A stretch of 64,000 nucleotides of DNA from Dromaius novaehollandiae (lineage: Eukaryota; Chordata; Aves; Casuariiformes; Dromaiidae): assembly GCF_036370855.1 (NCBI RefSeq), contig NC_088101.1, positions 6,145,501 through 6,209,500 of the forward strand, written 5' to 3'. The position numbers and the translations under genes were made by a program. How positions within the stretch are numbered: the stretch's first letter is position 1; each line of letters starts with the position of its first letter. Shown piece after piece: positions 58,584 through 64,000 of the stretch. The notes below the pieces were generated by a model that worked only from the letters and a program-made list of their open reading frames with translations, was not told the origin of the DNA and ran no database searches.

Positions 58584-61500
58584 GATCTCCTGCCCCGAGC
58601 AGCTGGGGGCCCCCGGCGTGGGGCACTGCGGCTGCTGCCTGCCACGTGCGGGGGGCCTCGATGGACCGCCACCTCCACCAAGCTGCAACGACACCGACGC
58701 CGCGGAGAGGCACCGTGGGCGCCTGGCCGCGATACCACCGGCACCCCGTGGCTCCCGGCCAGGGCGGCTTCCCCGGCAGCACCCCAGGGCCGTGCGAGCC
58801 CCGTGCACGCCCCAGCTGTTGGCATCCGCGGGGCCTCCGGACGCCGCCTTGGCCCGTGGGGCAGCAGTGCAGCCACCAGCACCTACCTCCCGACGGGAAC
58901 ACCAGGTCCTGCTGCTGCAGCCACGCGGTCGGCACTGTGTCCAGGAGGAGGCCTGGCATGAGGATGCCACTGTCAGGACATGGCCACGGCCATCGCCATG
59001 GCCCCAACCCCACCTCGACCTCAACCTCGACCCCTGACCCCGACCCGACCCGGGGACGCGGCTGCGAGCAGTGCCAGAACCCAGCGCTGCCTCTCACCCA
59101 GGACGTGGACGGCTGCCGCCTGCGGCGCCACGCAGCTCCCCATGCAGCAGCTGCGGGCTGTGCTCCAGAGCCTCTCCAGCAGCGCGGGGCAGTCTTGGGC
59201 CTGGGGCAACACAGGGGCGCAGGAGCTCGTCGCTGGCTCCAAGCGCCCCTCCGTCCCCCCTCCATCCTCCCTCCACCCACAGCCCAGGCCCACGTGGCCC
59301 CCCGGCGCGGGAGCCACAGGGCGGGTGGCCGGCGCAGGGACACGACCCCAGCACAGCGCTCGCTCACCAGGTGCCTGCAGATCTCATCCTGCAGCTCGGC
59401 CGCGCTCAGCCCGATGCTTGCGGTGATGCGCTGCCGCACCCTCTTCAACCCCAGAAACGGGGCACACAGGTGCAGGGAGACCTTGCACGCCTGGAAAAGA
59501 GCACCGGGCCTGCTCATGGGGATGCTGCGCGCCAGCCCCAGAGCTGAGCGAGGAACCTCGCCGCCGCAGCAGCACCAGCCAAGGCCTGCGGACACGTCGG
59601 CAACACGCGCCGGCCAGAGCAGCCCAAGGGCTCTTACGTTGCAGACGGCCGGGGCCGGGTCCCCGAGGTGCAGCACCAGGCTGGGAAATGCCGCCTCCAC
59701 CTCTCTGCTGAAAAATGACCTCCTCCGAGAGGCGGAGGAGGCCAGGGCGCCATAGAGGACGAAGGCCGAGCGGCGCAGCACCTCTTCCTCCTGCAATGAG
59801 AAAGGCCGTTGGGCAGAGGCTGCGAGCGAGGGCGCCGCGCACGAGCCACGTGGCCCCAGCGGGGTGCTGCCCGCGGGGGACGGCGGCCCCGCGACGACTC
59901 CCACCTGCCGACAGGAGAACGAGCGACTCCACTCACCGCCCCCCAGAACGCCCGGCTGGCCCTGGAGATCTCTTCAAAGGCAGAGCCCACGGCCCTCGCC
60001 TCCAGCAGCCCCAGCACCTTCGCCAGCACCAGCAGGCTCTCGGCAGCCACCTCTGTGCTGGCCGCGTCCTCCAGGCCTCTGAGCAGCACCGACACCACGG
60101 CCGCCCCGTGCCTCCGCAGCTGCAGAGCGACAGGCGCATGAACTGCTCACTGCTCCCACCTCTCACCGCTGCTCTCCGCCGCGGCGCCAAGGACGGCACT
60201 TGCCGGAGCAAGCCCGGAGCAGACCCCAGCCACAGGAGCCCCAGCCGGCACCCCGTGTCCCCTTTGCCACCCTGATGATGCCAGAGCGAGGAGCGCGGCC
60301 TCAGCACGGCCCCGCGCCTGCCCCTGCTCCTCTCTCCGGGCTCCTCAAGCCCCCCGGGCAGCTCTCCACTCCGGGCTGCGCTCAGAGCCCAGGAAAGGCC
60401 GCCTCACCTTCGCGGGTGCTCCGCTGGCCGCGTTGCCCAGACCTCTCACGGCCATCTGCCGCACGGTGCTGACGGGATCGCGCGCTCTCTCCCCCAAGGC
60501 CTCTAGGAGCGGCTTCAGCAGCTTCCTCTCCTCCACTAGCTTGTCCTTCATCAGCTGCAATCAAGTCACGTGGCCGCTAGCATCGGCCGCGATTCGCGCC
60601 GGGCGAGACGCAGGAACCCCTCCGAGCCCCCCCTGCTCTGCTGCTGCCTCACCTCGGCAAAGAAAGCTGTGGCCGTGAGCCGCAGGTTGGCAGAGGGCGA
60701 ATCCAGCCAGGGGAAGAGGCTCTGCAGCAGGCGCTGTGGGACGAGCTCTGCACGGAGCAGCACGCTGCGCACAGAGCACAAGCAGGCTCGTGACACGCAG
60801 TCACGCGGGACGGCCGCAGGCTGCGACTCCCACCTTCTCCCGCTCCCACGCAGACACCGCTCTGCACCTCAGCAGAGCTCCCAAGTGCGCAGGAAGCTCC
60901 CAGCAGCCCTTTCCCCGGGCGCATCCCGGGCTCTCACCTCGCCAGGAGACACACGCCGGTGCTGTGAGCCCGGGGCTCTGCCAGGGACGCCCACGCTCCC
61001 TGCTCCCGGAGCAGCCGCAGCCACCGATTGTCCAGGCACCTCGCCAGCACCAGCTCCAATGCCGCCACAAAAAGGCTGGTGAAAAAACCCAAAGAAAGCT
61101 CCAGGCACAGCAGTTTGGGGGAAGATTTCTCTTCAGCAGAGCCCCGCAACGGCCCCCGGCCGCAACACAGTTTATGGGCAGGAACGACCGTGCTGCGGCC
61201 AAATCCCCAGGCGCGCTGCCCTGCAGCGACCAGTCCCACCACCTCACGGAGGCAGCCCAGTGCCAGCGGGACAATTGGGTGCTCCTGCAAGGCCATGGAC
61301 CGCACGACCAAAGACCTGGGGCACAGGCCAGCCCTGCCCCTGCCCCTACTCCTGCCACTGCCGCTCCTCACCTGCCCGGCATGTCAGCGCTCTCCAGGTC
61401 CCCAACGGACGGTGCCAGCTCCTCCCCCAGCGTCTCGCTGACCTGCCTCAGAAGGCCGGGAAGCAGGGAGGGAAGCAGGCGCTGGACCAGTGTCTTCCTC

Positions 61501-63602
61501 TGCAGCACTGACACCACCTCGCAGAGGGCGTGGGTGATCTGCAGAGAAATCCAACCAAGAGCCACCTGGTAAAACAAGGGCTTTTCCCACCAGCCACGGC
61601 CCCTGCCAGCCAGGGAGCTTTCACTGTCTCCAATTCTCACTGCAGCGACAGCCTTGCGGCCCAGCAGCAGCAAACTGTCCCGGCTCCCCACACTGCTAAC
61701 GCTGTCGCCACCCCGGCACAGCACCCCGCGAGGCTCCACGGGCACTCGCAAAGGGCACAAAACTCCCTTGTGCAGAAGCACGAGCTGGAAAGCAGACGTG
61801 GAGTGGCACTAATGCCTGGGCCGCTGACCGTACCGTGCGAGGCTCCAGGGCAGCCTGGCTGCTGCCCAGCTCCCGAGTGCAGCACTCGCTCCTGTGGCTG
61901 CTCTTTCCCGCTGCCCTTAACTTTTCAGTTAAGCACACCAGGATTTGGCACCCCAGGACGCTTCTCCCCAGGCTCCTCCACACCTCCACCATGTCGCTGC
62001 AAGGGAACAGATGCTTGCCCGTAAGCCCGCATCCCCGGGTACCTGTGGCATCCTCACGAGAGGCCAAACGCTCCCCTCGTCTGCATCGGGGATGGCGATG
62101 CCCAGGTCCGGACAGGGAAACGAGCCCGTGATCCTGCAGTGCTCGCCTTTCCTGGGGAAAAACCACCTGCTTCCGACCGGGACCCCCCACGCAGGCACAC
62201 CCCACGGCTGGGTCTGGCGGCAGAGGGAAGGGCGAGTGCACAGACCTGTCTGTGGGCAGGCACGCCTGGAGGAGGCTGTCGAGCACCGGCTGTGGGTGAG
62301 AGTGGGCCAGGAGGAACACGGCCCGCAGCACAAAGCACCTGCGAGCGCTCTGCCGGGTGCTCCGCAGGCAGGTGTAAAGGAGGTGCACGAGTTTGGGCAC
62401 CTGAAAGGAGGAAGGCGACAAAGAACGGCTCGGCACGTCCTTTCCCCGTCCGTCTTCGGGGCCAACAGCCAACAACAGAGAGCAGCCAAAGGTGAATGCA
62501 AAAAATGCCTCTCTCACCTCCTCCTGGAATATTTGCTCTCCGCAATCCCCCAGGAAGGTGAGCGTCCACCGCTCAGCGGCCCACGCGCACACGGGCCTGG
62601 TGCACAGCAGGCTCTCCACAATGCTGCTCATGAAGCCTGAGGCCTGGCCTCGGGGGAAATATTTGCAAACGAGCTGGGGAGAAATCAGAAACACAAGCGA
62701 CCACCTCACAGGCTGCTCAGATGCAAAACTCACGTCCTGACAGCAGCACCCACACACACACACGCACACGCACACGCACACACATACATATTGTGGCCCC
62801 CACTCTGCACTCCAGGGGCCAGTTACCTTCGCAATGTTGGTGGAGGTGGCCAGCAGAGACTCAGAGGTGATGGCACTGAGCCTCTCACGCAGGCGCCCGA
62901 TCTCGTTGGTCCAGGGCGCCACGTCTGTGTTCTCGGCTGCAGCCAGGAGAAAGAGGAGTCATGTTCGCGGGGAACCAACCTCCGGCCACGCGGGTGGATA
63001 AGGGAGGACCCAAGGGAGGGTGGCGAAGGCCACGTCAAGCCAGGGCCCCCCAACGTAGCGCAGTGGGTTTGCCAGCCAGGCGAGGGTCCGGCCGCAGACA
63101 GGGACGGTCCCTGGCACTGGGGACACCGTCCTGCCCTCAGCAGCGGGGACAGCTCTGCCCGCTCTCCTCACCTCCTGTTCGGAGCAGGTGGCCGAGGCAG
63201 GTCACTGCCCACCAGCGGGACGCGGCCGACGTGTCGCACGTCAGAGGCCCCAGCAGTCCCGCCAGGGAGCCGAACCACTCGCAGGCACGGCCTCGCTGTG
63301 GGAGGAAGAGGCAGGCAAAAAGGTCACCGGTAGCCCCGTGGCCCGCTCTCCCTCTCCCGGCCTCACTGCCCCCAAGCCGCAGCTGACCTGGGGGCAAACG
63401 AGGGGCTGCCCTGCAGCCCCAGGAGGCCCAAAACCCAGCGCCTGCCCACACAGAGCTCCCTGTGCATGGGGTCCCCGCTCACCCTGTGCTCGCATCTCTC
63501 TTCATAAGAGCCCAGCACCTGCACGCACACCTGCAGGGCCCTCTCCCGCTCGCATGCGTGGGCCGAGGTGAGCCAGCGCCGCAGGACCTGGCACAGGCAG
63601 AC
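58579..63602 (-). CDS. MROH family gene, copy B, exons 26-41 (5' part outside window)
   Basis: Exons: 63483-63602, 63172-63295, 62827-62936, 62518-62673, 62246-62400, 61834-61996, 61372-61538, 60938-61075, 60653-60764, 60408-60554, 59937-60119, 59638-59790, 59368-59490, 59098-59200, 58887-58952, 58579-58682. They are identical in length and phase to copy A exons 26-41 (2,124 nt, 707 residues plus stop). By eye there are 22 nucleotide differences from A in these exons, about 13 replacement and 9 silent, and no stop or frameshift. Replacements include A-to-T and S-to-L changes in exon 38 and L-to-P in exon 40. All splice borders are kept. Exon 25 would begin just beyond the window edge. Both copies therefore look coding-competent here. 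Confidence 0.9.
62749..62790. repeat. (CA)n microsatellite in an MROH intron, right copy
   Basis: Shorter allele-like counterpart of the repeat at 43,171-43,217, in the intron between exons 28 and 29. Confidence 0.9.
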
Positions 63603-64000
63603 CTGTCTCACCACGGGCATCCTTCTGCTCGACACCCCTCGCTGGCCCCCTCCCTTCCCGACCCTGCTACCTCCGCGGCCCCGGTCTCTCCGGGTGACCC
63701 GGCCCGTGGCAAGGAGCCCTTCCCCGTGGGGACCTCCCCACTCCAGGCTCCTGCCGTGGGCAGCATTGAGTTGTGCAGCACCCCTCGCTCACAGCTGCGG
63801 CTGGGGAGAAGCTCTGGCTCATCTAGGGGCTCTGCAGGACACTGCAAGCTGCCTGCAAGGAAGCTGCGGCCGATGGCAAAAGCCTGGATCCAAACTTTGG
63901 GCAAGGGGGCCTGGAACTAGGACCATTCCACTCTCCGCCAATGTGGGCGTTGCACCTAGTTACAGGGAAGCTCCCCTCCTCAGACCAGCCCCACGGGCAC

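Larger units (their letters stand above)
56819..64000. repeat. large tandem duplication, right copy (continues past the window)
   Basis: Head-to-tail copy of 37,527-44,426. It retains about 325 bp (57,038-57,362) that the left copy lacks between TTTTTGC and GGCAGCCCCGG. The loss in the left copy falls at short matching sequence, consistent with a deletion there. Confidence 0.95.

Overview
This looks like vertebrate nuclear DNA, most likely avian. Genes are split into many short exons with GT-AG borders. There are CpG islands and GC-rich intergenic DNA, and no bacterial-type gene packing. The main gene belongs to the maestro heat-like repeat (MROH) family, which I recall as strongly expanded in birds; calling the organism a bird is inference.

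Layout. 1-13.4 kb is moderate-GC DNA holding two decayed exons of a G3BP2 copy (minus strand, about 4.6 kb apart) and one copy of a dispersed repeat. 13.4-15.0 kb is a 36-bp minisatellite, a G-rich tract and GC-rich DNA. 15.0-15.9 kb is the orphan 3' end of an MROH gene (minus strand, copy C), abutting a 169-bp tandem array (16.17-17.05 kb). 17-29.9 kb is DNA in which I recognise no gene. 29.9-34.8 kb is an almost pure pyrimidine tract. 34.8-37.5 kb is a CpG-rich patch, an AT-rich repeat patch and degenerate minisatellite.

The right half is an MROH locus. I could build one complete gene (copy A) on the minus strand from 54,349 to 39,001: 41 coding exons, all phases compatible, 1,610 residues, stop codon overlapping the AATAAA signal. 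A second copy (copy B, exons 26-41) enters from the right edge and ends at 58,579. The two lie head-to-tail and are about 99% identical in the shared coding exons (22 differences in 2,124 nt by eye). The tandem unit is about 19.3 kb (37,527-56,818), and the next unit starts at 56,819. At the junction lie a broken gammaretrovirus-like pol fossil (55.2-56.75 kb) and a 60-bp patch copied from intron 4 of the MROH gene. A CpG-island promoter with NRF1 and ETS motifs sits just beyond the 3' end of each copy.

How it fits together: an MROH array has grown by recent tandem duplication beside older relics of the same family (copy C) and low-complexity DNA. MROH proteins are HEAT-repeat scaffolds with no assigned biochemical activity that I can state. 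No new enzymatic or defence system is visible. The notable content is the gene-array architecture, the junction structure and the unusual repeats.
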